NCBI GenBank assembly: GCA_964531285.1
Contig: CAZHDI010000018.1
Coordinates: 1-49,585 of the forward strand
DNA from: CAZHDI01 sp964531285
Lineage (GTDB): Bacteria; Pseudomonadota; Alphaproteobacteria; JAJFIK01
Reading direction: 5' to 3'
DNA: 49,585 nt
The notes under the pieces: generated by a model
The model's input: the letters and a program-made list of their open reading frames with translations, nothing else
Databases searched by the model: none
What the model was told of the DNA's origin: nothing
Shown here: positions 14,864 through 23,209 of the stretch, one piece after another
Position numbering within the stretch: the first letter of the stretch is position 1
How the letters are laid out: the number at the start of each line of letters is the position of its first letter
Position numbers and translations under genes: made by a program

Positions 14864-15436
14864 ATGCGCGAAACGAGTATGACGGGAGCACGGACCGTGT
14901 TCGGGGGCGCGAAGCTGGGTTGGGCAGCGCGTTTGGCAGCAGTGGCGGTCATTTGCGCGGGTCTGCCGGCGTGTAGCGGCCTGAGCAAGGCGCTGGGGCT
15001 GCAAAAGTCGTCTCCGGATGAGTTCGCGATCGCCAAAAAGGCGCCGCTGGTCATTCCGCCCGATTTCGCCCTGCGCCCGCCGCGCCCGGGTGCGCCGCGC
15101 CCGCAGGAGCAGCAGCCGGCCAACACGGCCGCTCAGGCTCTGTTCACCGGCTATGACGACAAAATCGCCAAGTCCGCCTCGCGCGGTGAAACGGCCTTCC
15201 TGTCCCGCGCCGGTGCGCTGGAAGCGACCAGTTCGATCCGCCTGATTCTCGATCAGGAAACAGCGCAGCTGTCGCGCAAGGATCGGTCTTTCGTTGACAT
15301 GATCCTGTTCCGCTCGCCGGACGAGGACGTCAAGGACGCGGTCAAGATGGCCGACAGTGTCGAGGGGACCGAGCCGGCTGCCAGTGAGGATGCCGGCGAT
15401 ACCGCGGCAGAGGCGGAACGAACGGGCTGGTTTTAG
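14864..15436 (+). CDS. bamF: BamF-type lipoprotein (DUF3035)
   Basis: A 191-residue lipoprotein. DUF3035 members are annotated as BamF, an alphaproteobacterial partner of the beta-barrel assembly machine in the outer membrane. A hydrophobic signal ends at GLPAC, giving lipidated Cys37. Then come the conserved SPDEFAIAKKAPLVIPPDF and a Pro-rich LRPPRPGAPRPQE segment. The tail is acidic. The start is uncertain: ATG 14864 has GAGGA close by, and ATG 14879 in the same frame is possible. It follows lspA, the usual order in alphaproteobacteria. Confidence 0.85.
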   Translation: MRETSMTGARTVFGGAKLGWAARLAAVAVICAGLPACSGLSKALGLQKSSPDEFAIAKKAPLVIPPDFALRPPRPGAPRPQEQQPANTAAQALFTGYDDKIAKSASRGETAFLSRAGALEATSSIRLILDQETAQLSRKDRSFVDMILFRSPDEDVKDAVKMADSVEGTEPAASEDAGDTAAEAERTGWF

Positions 15437-15536
15437 CCCAAACAGACCCCGCCCCACAGGCGCTTGGCCGGCACCGGGTCTGGCCAGCGCTCGCCCTCAA
15501 ACCTGGACGAGCTATGATGTATCAGGCGCGCCGTGG

Positions 15537-16124
15537 ATGACGGCCGCGCCCGATAGTGTATTGACCTTGGCGCCGTTGACCGAACTGTGCGCCTCGCCCG
15601 ATCCGGTCCGGGCCTTGGCCACGCTCGCGCCGAGCGCCGCGAACCGGCTCACCCGTCCGCGCATGACCGACGCGTTGGGCGCCGTACCGGTCATCCCGCC
15701 CGTGTCCACACCGTCCAGTCCGGTGCTGCGCAAGGCCCCGTCCGACGAGCTGGCCGCCGCGCCGCGTGCGCCATCCTCCCCTGCGCCCGATACCGCAACC
15801 GTTCTGCTGACACCGACACCGCTGACACCGGCGCCTCTGACCCTTGGGCCGCCGCCGCGCGTGCCATCCGGGACCGGCGATCCGGTCCCTGCCGCGCCGG
15901 TTCTGTCTCCGGCTTTGGAGATGCGCCGCGCCGGGCCCGCCCCGGATCTGTGGCAGGCGCCGCCGCCCGCACCGGCGGCCCCATCGCTGGCCCCATCGCT
16001 GGCCCTGCCTTTGGCCCTCACACCGGCGGGCCGCCCGGCGGAAGATGCGCCCACGCCGGCGCCGGTCGTGCCAGACTGGCCGCCGGCACCGCAGCCAAGT
16101 CTGCGCCTGTCGCCGGGCCGTTAA
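15537..16124 (+). CDS. Hypothetical Pro/Ala/Thr-rich protein
   Basis: No family recognised. The 195-codon frame from ATG 15537 has coding-like wobble composition and is about one quarter proline. It includes VPVIPPVSTPSSPV and repeated TPLTPAPL, SLAPSLALPLA and PAPAAP runs, and no transmembrane or catalytic motif. No good ribosome site precedes the ATG, and the frame stays open upstream into bamF, so the true start may differ. In related genomes this place after bamF often holds zinc-dependent M16 peptidases, as far as I recall. Here none is present. The ORF may be a disordered secreted or linker protein without its signal, or non-coding. Confidence 0.4.
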   Translation: MTAAPDSVLTLAPLTELCASPDPVRALATLAPSAANRLTRPRMTDALGAVPVIPPVSTPSSPVLRKAPSDELAAAPRAPSSPAPDTATVLLTPTPLTPAPLTLGPPPRVPSGTGDPVPAAPVLSPALEMRRAGPAPDLWQAPPPAPAAPSLAPSLALPLALTPAGRPAEDAPTPAPVVPDWPPAPQPSLRLSPGR

Positions 16125-16264
16125 CCGGCATCACAAGGTCGGATCGGCACGGATCGGCGCGAATCGGATTGAGTGGTGTGCCAGCGTGGTGCACCGGCCC
16201 CTCGATACGGGTGCGCGTGCGCCATTTGCGCTGAGCATTCTGTTTTGAGCGGAAGGAGGCCGTC

Positions 16265-18214
16265 ATGGGTTCGGCCCCGGCAATGCCCCCGTCAGACACG
16301 GCAGCCCCCGGTGAGGCCGCCGCGCGCGCCATTCGCCGCCTGCCCGACAGTGCGGTGAATCAGATCGCGGCGGGCGAGGTGATCGAGCGCCCCGCGAGCG
16401 CGGTCAAGGAACTGATGGAAAACGCGCTCGATGCCGGCGCGCGGCGCATCGACATCCATGTGGAGGATGGCGGGCGGGCGCTGATCGCGATCACCGATGA
16501 CGGCTGCGGTATGGACCGGGCGGGCCTCGCGCTCGCCATCGAACGCCACGCCACCTCGAAACTCGAAGCCGACGATGCCGGCGATGTGGATCTTCTGGAT
16601 ATCCGCTCGCTCGGCTTCCGGGGTGAGGCGCTGCCCTCCATCGGCGCGGTCGCGCGCCTGGCGATCACCAGCCGGACCGCCGGATCGGATGAGGCCTGGG
16701 GCATCACGGTCGAGGGCGGCACGGTGCGCGGGCCGGACCCGGCGGCGCTGCGCCTCGGGGCCAGCGGCCATGGCACACGGATCGAGGTGCGGGACCTTTT
16801 TTTCGCGACCCCGGCCCGCCTGAAATTTCTGAAATCCGAACGCGCCGAACTCACCGCCATCGCCGACACGGTCCGCCGTCTTGCCATGGCGCACCCCCAC
16901 GTCGCTGTGAGCCTGCGTCACCAGACCCGCGCCGTGATCGATTTGCGCGCGGAAGCCGGCGGGCTCGATCCGTCCGCGGATGAGGCGCGTCTGGCGCGCC
17001 TGTCGGCGATCCTGGGGCCCGAGTTTGGCGCCAATGCCGTGCCGATCGCGGCGGGGCGCGAGGATATCGCGGTTTCAGGCTTTGCCGGGTTGCCGACCTT
17101 CCATCGGGCGACCGCTCAGATGCAATATCTGTTCGTCAACGGACGGCCCGTGCGCGACCGGATGCTCATGGGCGCCCTGCGCGCGGCCTATGCGGATTTT
17201 CTGCCCCGGGACCGGCATCCCGCCGCTGCCTTGTTCCTGACCTGTCCGCCGCAGCTCGTGGATGTCAATGTCCACCCCGCGAAACATGATGTGCGCTTTC
17301 GCAATCCACCGCTGGTGCGGGCCTTGTTGATCGGTGCGCTGAAGGACGCCCTGGCGCGCGCCGGGCACCGGGCCTCCAATACGGTTGGCACCGCGACCCT
17401 GGACGCGCTGCGCCCCCAAACGGTTCCTATGGGTTACGGCCGCGCCGCGCAGCCGGGCTTGCGGCCCGTACCGGCCTATGGATCGGGGCCCGTACCGGCC
17501 TATGGATCCGGTTCGGTGCCCCAGGGTCTGGCCGAGGCGGCGCACGCCTTCCATGCGCCGGTCCGCGAGGGCGCGGCTTACGATCCGCCGGGCGCGCGCA
17601 CCGAGGATCCGTCCGGGGCCGAGGTATCGCCGGACCATCCCCTGGGCGCGGCGACGGCGCAGATCCATGAGAATTATATCATTGCTCAGACGGCGGATGG
17701 CCTGGTCATTGTCGATCAGCATGCGGCCCATGAGCGTCTTGTCTATGAGCGCATGAAGCGCGATTTCATCGATGCCGGGGTCAAGACCCAGATGCTGCTG
17801 ATCCCGGATGTCGTTGAACTGGGCACCGAGGCCGCCGAAAAGGTTGCCACGCGTGCCGAAGAACTGGCGGGGCTGGGCCTTGTGCTGGAACCTTTCGGGA
17901 CCGGTGCCGTGCTCGTGCGCGAGACGCCGGCTCTGCTCGGTCAGGCGGATGTTCAGGGGCTCGTCCGGGATCTGAGCGATGTGCTGGATGAGATCGGCGA
18001 GACGGTTGCCTTGCGCGAGCGCCTCGACGCGGTGTGCGCCAGCATGGCCTGCCATGGCTCGGTGCGGTCAGGCCGGCGCCTGACGGTGACGGAAATGAAC
18101 GCCCTGCTGCGCGACATGGAAGCCACGCCCCATTCGGGCCAGTGCAATCACGGCCGGCCCACTTACGTGGAGTTCAAGCTCAGCGATATCGAGCGCCTGT
18201 TCGGCCGGCGTTAA
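16265..18214 (+). CDS. mutL: DNA mismatch repair protein MutL (endonuclease type)
   Basis: Couples MutS mismatch recognition to strand incision. The N-terminal GHKL ATPase (about 25-350) has NQIAAGEVIERP, ENALDAGA, DDGCGM and the ATP-lid GFRGEALPSI. A Pro/Gly linker (about 395-470) carries two copies of a GPVPAYGSG unit from a 24-bp DNA repeat. The C-terminal domain has the metal motif DQHAAHERLVYE (about 484-495), ACHGSVRSG and CNHGRPT, which marks MutL proteins with their own nicking activity, as expected where MutH is absent. AGGAGG precedes the ATG. The 3' end overlaps the opposite methyltransferase by 4 bases. Confidence 0.96.
   Translation: MGSAPAMPPSDTAAPGEAAARAIRRLPDSAVNQIAAGEVIERPASAVKELMENALDAGARRIDIHVEDGGRALIAITDDGCGMDRAGLALAIERHATSKLEADDAGDVDLLDIRSLGFRGEALPSIGAVARLAITSRTAGSDEAWGITVEGGTVRGPDPAALRLGASGHGTRIEVRDLFFATPARLKFLKSERAELTAIADTVRRLAMAHPHVAVSLRHQTRAVIDLRAEAGGLDPSADEARLARLSAILGPEFGANAVPIAAGREDIAVSGFAGLPTFHRATAQMQYLFVNGRPVRDRMLMGALRAAYADFLPRDRHPAAALFLTCPPQLVDVNVHPAKHDVRFRNPPLVRALLIGALKDALARAGHRASNTVGTATLDALRPQTVPMGYGRAAQPGLRPVPAYGSGPVPAYGSGSVPQGLAEAAHAFHAPVREGAAYDPPGARTEDPSGAEVSPDHPLGAATAQIHENYIIAQTADGLVIVDQHAAHERLVYERMKRDFIDAGVKTQMLLIPDVVELGTEAAEKVATRAEELAGLGLVLEPFGTGAVLVRETPALLGQADVQGLVRDLSDVLDEIGETVALRERLDAVCASMACHGSVRSGRRLTVTEMNALLRDMEATPHSGQCNHGRPTYVEFKLSDIERLFGRR
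17463..17510 (+). repeat. 24-bp tandem repeat in the mutL linker
   Basis: Two head-to-tail copies (17463-17486 and 17487-17510) differ at one base. They encode a repeated PVPAYGSG unit in the disordered linker between the ATPase and endonuclease domains. Confidence 0.85.
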
Positions 18215-18432
18215 GCCGCGGCCACGCCGGCCGCATCCGGCTTGCGCGCTTCCATGGCGATCTCGGGGATGCGCCGGGCCGGGTCGTGGTCGGGCGACCA
18301 GTAGAACCGGCTTTCGGATTCGACCTTCAGGAAGGCCGGGTCTTCGCAATCGTTGAAGGCGCAACGCCGGATATCGGTGAACCCGGCCTCCGCGAGCGCG
18401 CCGGTCATCGACGGCTCGTCCCACATCCACAA
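18211..18432 (-). CDS. SAM-dependent methyltransferase, C-terminal fragment
   Basis: The 73 residues reading out of the gap begin LWMWDEPSMTGALAEAGF and end EIAMEARKP plus a short tail. The pattern of a Trp/Asp strand, then a helix with L-x-E-A-G-F-x-D-I-R-R, is typical of the last strand and helix of class I methyltransferases. It is not the end of RsmD, although the gap makes the two look like one frame. The N-terminal part, including the SAM-binding motif, is lost in the assembly gap. Substrate unknown. Convergent with mutL, overlapping by 4 bases. Confidence 0.6.
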   Translation of the reverse strand: MWMWDEPSMTGALAEAGFTDIRRCAFNDCEDPAFLKVESESRFYWSPDHDPARRIPEIAMEARKPDAAGVAAA

Positions 18433-18532
18433 NNNNNNNNNNNNNNNNNNNNNNNNNNNNNNNNNNNNNNNNNNNNNNNNNNNNNNNNNNNNNNNNNNNN
18501 NNNNNNNNNNNNNNNNNNNNNNNNNNNNNNNN
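18433..18532. other. Assembly gap (100 N)
   Basis: Exactly 100 N, the conventional filler for a gap of unknown length. It removes the last part of rsmD and the start of another methyltransferase. Any number of genes could be missing here. Confidence 0.99.
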
Positions 18533-19041
18533 TCGATCTGCGTAAACCCGGACGGCGGCTCGTCGGCATCGTCGCCTGCCATCTCCAGGATCGCATGGGC
18601 GTCCGCCGCCAGCCAGCCGCCGGCCAGGGCCGAGGCAAGGGCCAGGGCACCGAGGCCCTTGCGGTAGGGCGGGTCGCAGAAGACCAGATCGAAGGGGGCC
18701 GCAAAGGCAGGCGGGCGCGGCCCTAGCCGGGTGGCGTCCCGGCGCAGCAGTTTGGCCCGGCCCGCAAAGCCCAGCCGCTCCATGTTGTCGCGAATCGCCC
18801 CGCGCGCCGGCGCGCCGTCATCGACCAGAACCGCCGTTTCGGCGCCGCGCGACAGGGCCTCGAAGGCCAGTGCGCCGGTTCCGGCGAACAGGTCCAGCAC
18901 CCGGGCGCCCGCGCAGGGCCGCAGCCCGTGTTCGATCACATTGAACAAGGCCTCGCGCACCCGGTCCGAGGTGGGCCGGGTGGCGGCGCCGTCCGGGGCG
19001 GTCAGGCGCTGGCCTTTCTTGGTGCCGGCGATGATGCGCAT
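18533..19041 (-). CDS. rsmD: 16S rRNA m2G966 methyltransferase, truncated by gap
   Basis: Methylates G966 of 16S rRNA in the assembled 30S subunit. The visible 169 residues start MRIIAGTKKG and contain RPTSDRVREALFN, the SAM loop DLFAGTGALAFEALSRG and the catalytic FCDPPY motif. By comparison with the family (about 185 residues) only some 10-20 residues are missing at the end. It starts 5 bases after the stop of the pseudouridine synthase upstream, so the two are probably co-transcribed. The truncation is an assembly artefact. Confidence 0.93.
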
Positions 19042-19046
19042 CGCGA

Positions 19047-19850
19047 TCAGTCCTGCGCCGGGGGCCGGGCGCGGCGGCGGGGCTTGGGCGCGGCTTGGCC
19101 AAGCTGTTCGCGGATGATCTTCGGCGGGATTTCCGCGACCGCGCCGGGGGCCAGATCGCCAAGCTGAAACGGGCCGTAGGAGACGCGGATCAGGCGGTTC
19201 ACCCGCAGCCCGAAATGTTCCATCAGGCGGCGCACCTCGCGGTTCTTGCCTTCGCGCAGGCCGACGGTCAGCCAGGCATTGCCGCCCTGGACCCGGTCGA
19301 GCTTGGCGGTGGCGGCCCGGTAGCGCACGCCGTCGATGACGAGCCCCTCGGTGAGCCGGTTGAGATCGCCGTCCTCGACCTTGCCGAAGACCCGCACCCG
19401 GTAGCGCCGCAGCCACCCGGTCGACGGCAGTTCCAGGGTCCGCGCCATGGCGCCGTCATTGGTCAGGAGCAAAAGCCCTTCGGAATTGAGATCGAGCCGC
19501 CCGATCGACACCACCCGGGGCAGGTCTTTCGGCAGCGCGCCGAACACCGTGGGGCGGCCCTGGTCGTCCCGGTGGCTGGTCACCAGACCCTGGGGCTTGT
19601 GATAGCGCCAGAGCCGGGCTGCATCCGGTTCGGGCACGGGCTTGTCGTCCACGGTGATCGGCGTGCCCGGTACGACGTTGACGGCCGGGGTCGTCAGAAC
19701 CGTGCCATCGACCTTGACCCGGCCAGCGGCGATGAGCTTTTCGGCATCGCGGCGCGAGCAGATCCCGGCCCGGGCGAGGACCTTGGCGATCCGCTCGCCC
19801 TTATCGGTCCCGTCGCTTGCGGACGCGTTTTTGGAGGGGGTGCGTGTCAT
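19047..19850 (-). CDS. rluB: 23S rRNA pseudouridine synthase (RluB/RsuA family)
   Basis: Isomerises a uridine of 23S rRNA to pseudouridine. The 267-residue product has an N-terminal S4 RNA-binding domain (about 20-65, with KVLARAGICSRRDAEKLI) and a catalytic domain with GRLDLNSEGLLLLTNDG, where the Asp near residue 116 is the nucleophile. EGKNREVRRLMEHFG and the RLIRVSYGPF region complete the RsuA/RluB/E signature. The tail is basic (PKPRRRARPP). Starts at 19850 or 19859 are both possible and lack a clear ribosome site. Divergent from tadA with 89 bp between; rsmD follows. RluB rather than RluE or RluF is inferred from length and the S4 domain. Confidence 0.88.
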   Translation of the reverse strand: MTRTPSKNASASDGTDKGERIAKVLARAGICSRRDAEKLIAAGRVKVDGTVLTTPAVNVVPGTPITVDDKPVPEPDAARLWRYHKPQGLVTSHRDDQGRPTVFGALPKDLPRVVSIGRLDLNSEGLLLLTNDGAMARTLELPSTGWLRRYRVRVFGKVEDGDLNRLTEGLVIDGVRYRAATAKLDRVQGGNAWLTVGLREGKNREVRRLMEHFGLRVNRLIRVSYGPFQLGDLAPGAVAEIPPKIIREQLGQAAPKPRRRARPPAQD

Positions 19851-19939
19851 GGCCGGCATGTGTGCGGCCAGCCGGCGGGAAACGCAAGGCCCCCAAACAC
19901 AGCTTGCCAGCGGATCGGGCCCTGTGCAGGCTCGCGCCC

Positions 19940-20437
19940 ATGAGCGCACCCACACCGGCATCCGCTGACATCGACCGGGCCGCCATGGCCTTGGCTCTGG
20001 CCGAGGCCGAGGCCTGCGCCGCGCGCGGCGAGGTGCCGGTCGGCGCGGTGATCACCGATGCCCACGGCCAGGTGCTGGCGCGGGCGGGCAACCGGATTAT
20101 CGAGCGGCGCGATCCGACGGCCCATGCGGAAATCCTGGCCCTTCGCGCGGCGGCGGCGGCCCTCGGCAATGAGCGCCTGATCGGCTGCACTCTTTACGCG
20201 AGCCTGGAGCCTTGTGCCATGTGCGCCGGCGCCATCGCCCATGCGCGCATCGCCCGTGTGGCCTTTGCCGCCGAGGACCCCAAGGGCGGGGCGGTGCGCC
20301 ACGGTCCCCGGTTTTTCGCGCAGCCGACCTGCCATCATAGGCCGGTCATCGACGGTCCCGGCACCTGGACCCATGAGGCCGCCCAGGCGTCACAGACCTT
20401 GAAGGCGTTTTTCAAAGCGCGGCGTCGTGGTGGGTGA
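19940..20437 (+). CDS. tadA: tRNA-specific adenosine deaminase
   Basis: Deaminates the wobble A34 of tRNA-Arg(ACG) to inosine. The 165-residue enzyme has the zinc site H62-A-E64 in PTAHAEILAL, with Glu64 as proton shuttle, and Cys92/Cys95 in EPCAMC. The later residues AEDPKGGAVRHG are typical of TadA rather than of other deaminases. The frame is open further upstream, but the chosen ATG gives the normal family length. It is divergent from the rluB-type gene, a pairing frequently seen in alphaproteobacteria. Confidence 0.94.
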   Translation: MSAPTPASADIDRAAMALALAEAEACAARGEVPVGAVITDAHGQVLARAGNRIIERRDPTAHAEILALRAAAAALGNERLIGCTLYASLEPCAMCAGAIAHARIARVAFAAEDPKGGAVRHGPRFFAQPTCHHRPVIDGPGTWTHEAAQASQTLKAFFKARRRGG

Positions 20438-20510
20438 CGGCTTGTCGGAGCCGGGCTAGAGTCGGGACCAACGCAGTCAGGACGGAATTGTTCGCAAGGG
20501 AGGAAGCCGC

Positions 20511-21746
20511 ATGAAATTCGAACACAGCGATAAGGCGAAATACTGGATGGAACGCGTCCAGCAGTTCATGGACGCCCATATCGAGCCCAACGAGGAAACC
20601 TATGCCCGCCAGATGGAGGGCTTCGGCACCAATCGCTGGCAGGTCCCGCAGATCCTGGAAGATCTGAAGGTCAAGGCCAAGGAGCAGGGCCTGTGGAACC
20701 TGTTCCTTCCCGAAAGCCGCCGCGGCCCGGGCCTCCTCAATGTCGAATATGCCCCGTTGTCGGAAATCATGGGCCGGATCGGCTGGGCGTCGGAAGTCTT
20801 CAACTGCTCTGCGCCGGACACTGGCAATATGGAGACGATTGAGCGCTACGGCACCGAGGAACAGAAAAAGCAATGGATGGACCCGCTGCTCGCCGGTGAC
20901 ATGCGCTCGGCCTTCCTGATGACCGAGCCGGCGGTGGCCTCGTCGGATGCGACTAATATCGAGACCCGCATCGAGCGTCAGGGCAATGAGTATGTCATCA
21001 ACGGGCGCAAATGGTGGTCCTCGGGCGTCGGCGATCCGCGCTGCAAGATCTACATCCTGATGGGCAAGACCGACCCGAGCGCCCCTGCTCATGCCCAGCA
21101 GTCGATGATCCTGGTCCCGGCCGACACGCCGGGTATCAAGGTCGTCCGTATGCTGCCTGTGTTCGGTTACGACGACGCGCCGCACGGCCATGCCGAAGTC
21201 ATTCTCGAAAACGTCCGTGTGCCGGCGGAGAATATCCTGCTCGGCGAGGGCCGCGGTTTCGAGATTGCTCAGGGGCGTCTTGGCCCGGGCCGCATCCATC
21301 ACTGCATGCGGACGATCGGGGTCGCCGAGCGCGCACTTGAGAAGATGTGCGAGCGTCTGCTCACCCGCGAAGCCTTTGGCAAAAAGATCTACGAGCATTC
21401 CGTGTGGGAACAGCGGGTCGGCGAAGCGCGCACCAATCTTGAAATGTGCCGCCTGCTGACGCTCAAGGCCGCCTATATGATGGACACCGTGGGCAACAAG
21501 GTCGCCCGCGGCGAGATCGCCATGATCAAGGTGGCGGCGCCGCGCGTCGCGCTCTCGATCATCGATGATGCGATCCAGGCCCATGGCGGCGGCGGCGTAA
21601 CGTCGGATTTCGGTCTGGCGCGCATGTTCGCCTCGATCCGGACCCTGCGTCTGGCCGACGGCCCGGATGAGGTCCACAACCGGACCATCGCCCGGATCGA
21701 ATTCAAAAAGCACATGGACCGGCTGAAGCAGCGCGGCGTTGAATAA
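20511..21746 (+). CDS. Acyl-CoA dehydrogenase, ACAD10/11-like
   Basis: A 411-residue FAD enzyme of the acyl-CoA dehydrogenase superfamily. It begins with the helical domain and has FLMTEPAVASSDATNI and NGRKWWSSGVGDPRC in the middle strand domain. LGPGRIHHCMRTIG and the FAD-contacting QAHGGGGVTSDFGLARM and RLADGPDEVHNRTIARI come late. This last pattern is typical of the ACAD10/11 branch, whose members can act on phosphorylated 4-hydroxyacyl-CoA together with an APH-like kinase; such a kinase is encoded at 37181. GGGAGGAAG precedes the ATG. A strong terminator follows. Confidence 0.9.
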   Translation: MKFEHSDKAKYWMERVQQFMDAHIEPNEETYARQMEGFGTNRWQVPQILEDLKVKAKEQGLWNLFLPESRRGPGLLNVEYAPLSEIMGRIGWASEVFNCSAPDTGNMETIERYGTEEQKKQWMDPLLAGDMRSAFLMTEPAVASSDATNIETRIERQGNEYVINGRKWWSSGVGDPRCKIYILMGKTDPSAPAHAQQSMILVPADTPGIKVVRMLPVFGYDDAPHGHAEVILENVRVPAENILLGEGRGFEIAQGRLGPGRIHHCMRTIGVAERALEKMCERLLTREAFGKKIYEHSVWEQRVGEARTNLEMCRLLTLKAAYMMDTVGNKVARGEIAMIKVAAPRVALSIIDDAIQAHGGGGVTSDFGLARMFASIRTLRLADGPDEVHNRTIARIEFKKHMDRLKQRGVE

Positions 21747-21782
21747 GCGCTGATCCTGCCCATTTCAGATATGCCATCAAGG

Positions 21783-21812
21783 CGCCAGCATCCCATGGGG
21801 TGCTGGCGTTTT
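21783..21812 (+). terminator. Intrinsic terminator after the acyl-CoA dehydrogenase
   Basis: CGCCAGCA (21783-21790) pairs with TGCTGGCG (21801-21808). The 10-base loop is itself self-complementary, and TTTT follows. It lies 37 bases after the stop codon. Confidence 0.9.
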
Positions 21813-21837
21813 GCGTCTCTGACGGGAGGATGAGCCC

Positions 21838-22317
21838 ATGGGCGACACCGAAACCGCTGCGCCGCTGACCGGCGGCTGCCAGTGCGGCCGGATCCGCTAT
21901 CGGGCCGCCGGCGGGGTCGAGCCGGTCAGCCTGTGCCATTGCCGCATGTGCCAGCGCGCCACGGGCGGTCTGTTCATGGCCATTGTGCCGGTCGAGCGGG
22001 CATGCCTCGATTGGGTGACGCAGCCGGCCGACGGGTTTGAAAGCTCCACCATTGCCCGGCGTCTTTTCTGCTCCGCCTGCGGATCGCCGATCGGCTTTGA
22101 ATTCGTGGGCGGAGAGTATGTCTGCGTCACCATCGGCACGCTGGACGATCCGGATCGGGTGCCGCTGCCCGGCCGTCAGGTCGGGCTCGAAGGCCGGGTC
22201 GCCTGGTTCCACGACATCGCGGACTGGCCCCAGATGACGTCCGACGACAATGACAGCATCACGCCGGAGCGCCGGGCCCGGTTCGTCTCCCAGCAGGACC
22301 CGCGCCGTCAAACCTGA
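21838..22317 (+). CDS. GFA-family zinc protein (CENP-V/GFA)
   Basis: A 159-residue protein of the glutathione-dependent formaldehyde-activating family. The zinc cysteines are seen as GGCQCG near the start, CHCRMCQRATGG, and FCSACGSPI. Most members of this large family are not true Gfa enzymes, so activity on S-hydroxymethylglutathione is not implied. The start is ATG with GGGAGGATGAG upstream. Its 3' end overlaps the convergent SDR gene by 10 bases. Confidence 0.88.
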   Translation: MGDTETAAPLTGGCQCGRIRYRAAGGVEPVSLCHCRMCQRATGGLFMAIVPVERACLDWVTQPADGFESSTIARRLFCSACGSPIGFEFVGGEYVCVTIGTLDDPDRVPLPGRQVGLEGRVAWFHDIADWPQMTSDDNDSITPERRARFVSQQDPRRQT

Positions 22318-23120
22318 ACGATGCTCTCGGCGATTGCGCGGGCGCGCGCCTCGAACGCGGCCTGCGTCGCCTCGCCATCGGTGGCGCACACGAGATAACC
22401 GCCGCCCGCCGCGATCGTCCGCGCGATCGGCGGCCACATGACATCCGGGTCCTTGGCCGCGCGCCAGCGCCCGGCAATCGCCGGGTCCATGCGGGAGGGG
22501 CCGCCAAAGCGCTCGGGGCGGGCCTTGGCGCCGTCCCAGATCTCAGAGTTGAGAAGGCCCGGACACAGGATCGTCGTGCCGATGCCGTCCTGCGCCAACT
22601 CGGTGCGCAAGGCCTCGGCGACGGCAAAGGTGCCGTGCTTGGTCGTGGCATAAAGCGGGAACGGCAGTTCCGGCGCGCGCAGTGCGGCCGAGGACGCCGT
22701 GATGCCCACATGACGCGGCCCCTCGGCGGCATCCATCAGCGGGCGGAAGGCCTGGGCGGTCCAGATGACGCCCAGCACATTCACCGAGAACGCCCAGTCG
22801 ATGGTCCGGTCCCGGCCCGCGAGCAGGCTTGAGCCGGTGCCGACACCGGCATTGATCCACAGAAGGTTCAGCGCCTCGCCGCGGTCCTGAAGGGCCTGCG
22901 CGGCTTCGACCGCCGCGTCCCGGTCGCTGACATCGAAGACGAGCGGAAAGGCCGCCGGGCCGATCTCGCCGGCCACCCGTTCGGCCGCCTCCGCGCGGAT
23001 GTCCTGCACGCAGACCCGAAGCCCGCTTTCCGCCAGGCGCCGGGCCAGCATGGCGCCGATGCCGTCGCCCGCGCCGGTCACGAGGGCCAGGGTGCCGGAA
23101 TAATGGGACAGGTCGGTCAT
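22308..23120 (-). CDS. Short-chain dehydrogenase/reductase
   Basis: A 270-residue classical SDR. The nucleotide site TGAGDGIG, the NAG motif (INAGVG), the catalytic Ser in ITASSAAL, and Tyr and Lys in YATTKHG are all present. Asp in VQDIRAE after strand 2 suggests NAD(H) rather than NADP(H). The substrate is unknown. It is divergent from a TetR-type regulator 89 bp away, which probably controls it. The 3' end overlaps the GFA gene on the other strand. Confidence 0.9.
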   Translation of the reverse strand: MTDLSHYSGTLALVTGAGDGIGAMLARRLAESGLRVCVQDIRAEAAERVAGEIGPAAFPLVFDVSDRDAAVEAAQALQDRGEALNLLWINAGVGTGSSLLAGRDRTIDWAFSVNVLGVIWTAQAFRPLMDAAEGPRHVGITASSAALRAPELPFPLYATTKHGTFAVAEALRTELAQDGIGTTILCPGLLNSEIWDGAKARPERFGGPSRMDPAIAGRWRAAKDPDVMWPPIARTIAAGGGYLVCATDGEATQAAFEARARAIAESIVQV

Positions 23121-23155
23121 GGGCGGATCCTCGCAGCGCGGCTGTTGCGATCAAA

Positions 23156-23178
23156 GTAAAATGAATGTTTTCGTTTAC
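23156..23178. promoter_or_regulatory. Possible TetR operator between SDR and tetR
   Basis: GTAAA and TTTAC flank 13 bases in an inverted repeat within a short AT-rich island (AAAATGAATGTTTTCG) in otherwise GC-rich DNA. It lies between the divergent SDR and TetR genes, where an autoregulator normally binds. The dyad is short, so this is a suggestion. Confidence 0.4.
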
Positions 23179-23209
23179 AATATGCACCGGCGCGGGCCAC
23201 TGTCGAGTC

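Noticed and set aside
18211..19416. One continuous frame through the N gap, reading rluB antiphase, rsmD and a methyltransferase tail
   Set aside because: The frame continuity across 100 N is accidental; the two sides belong to different proteins.
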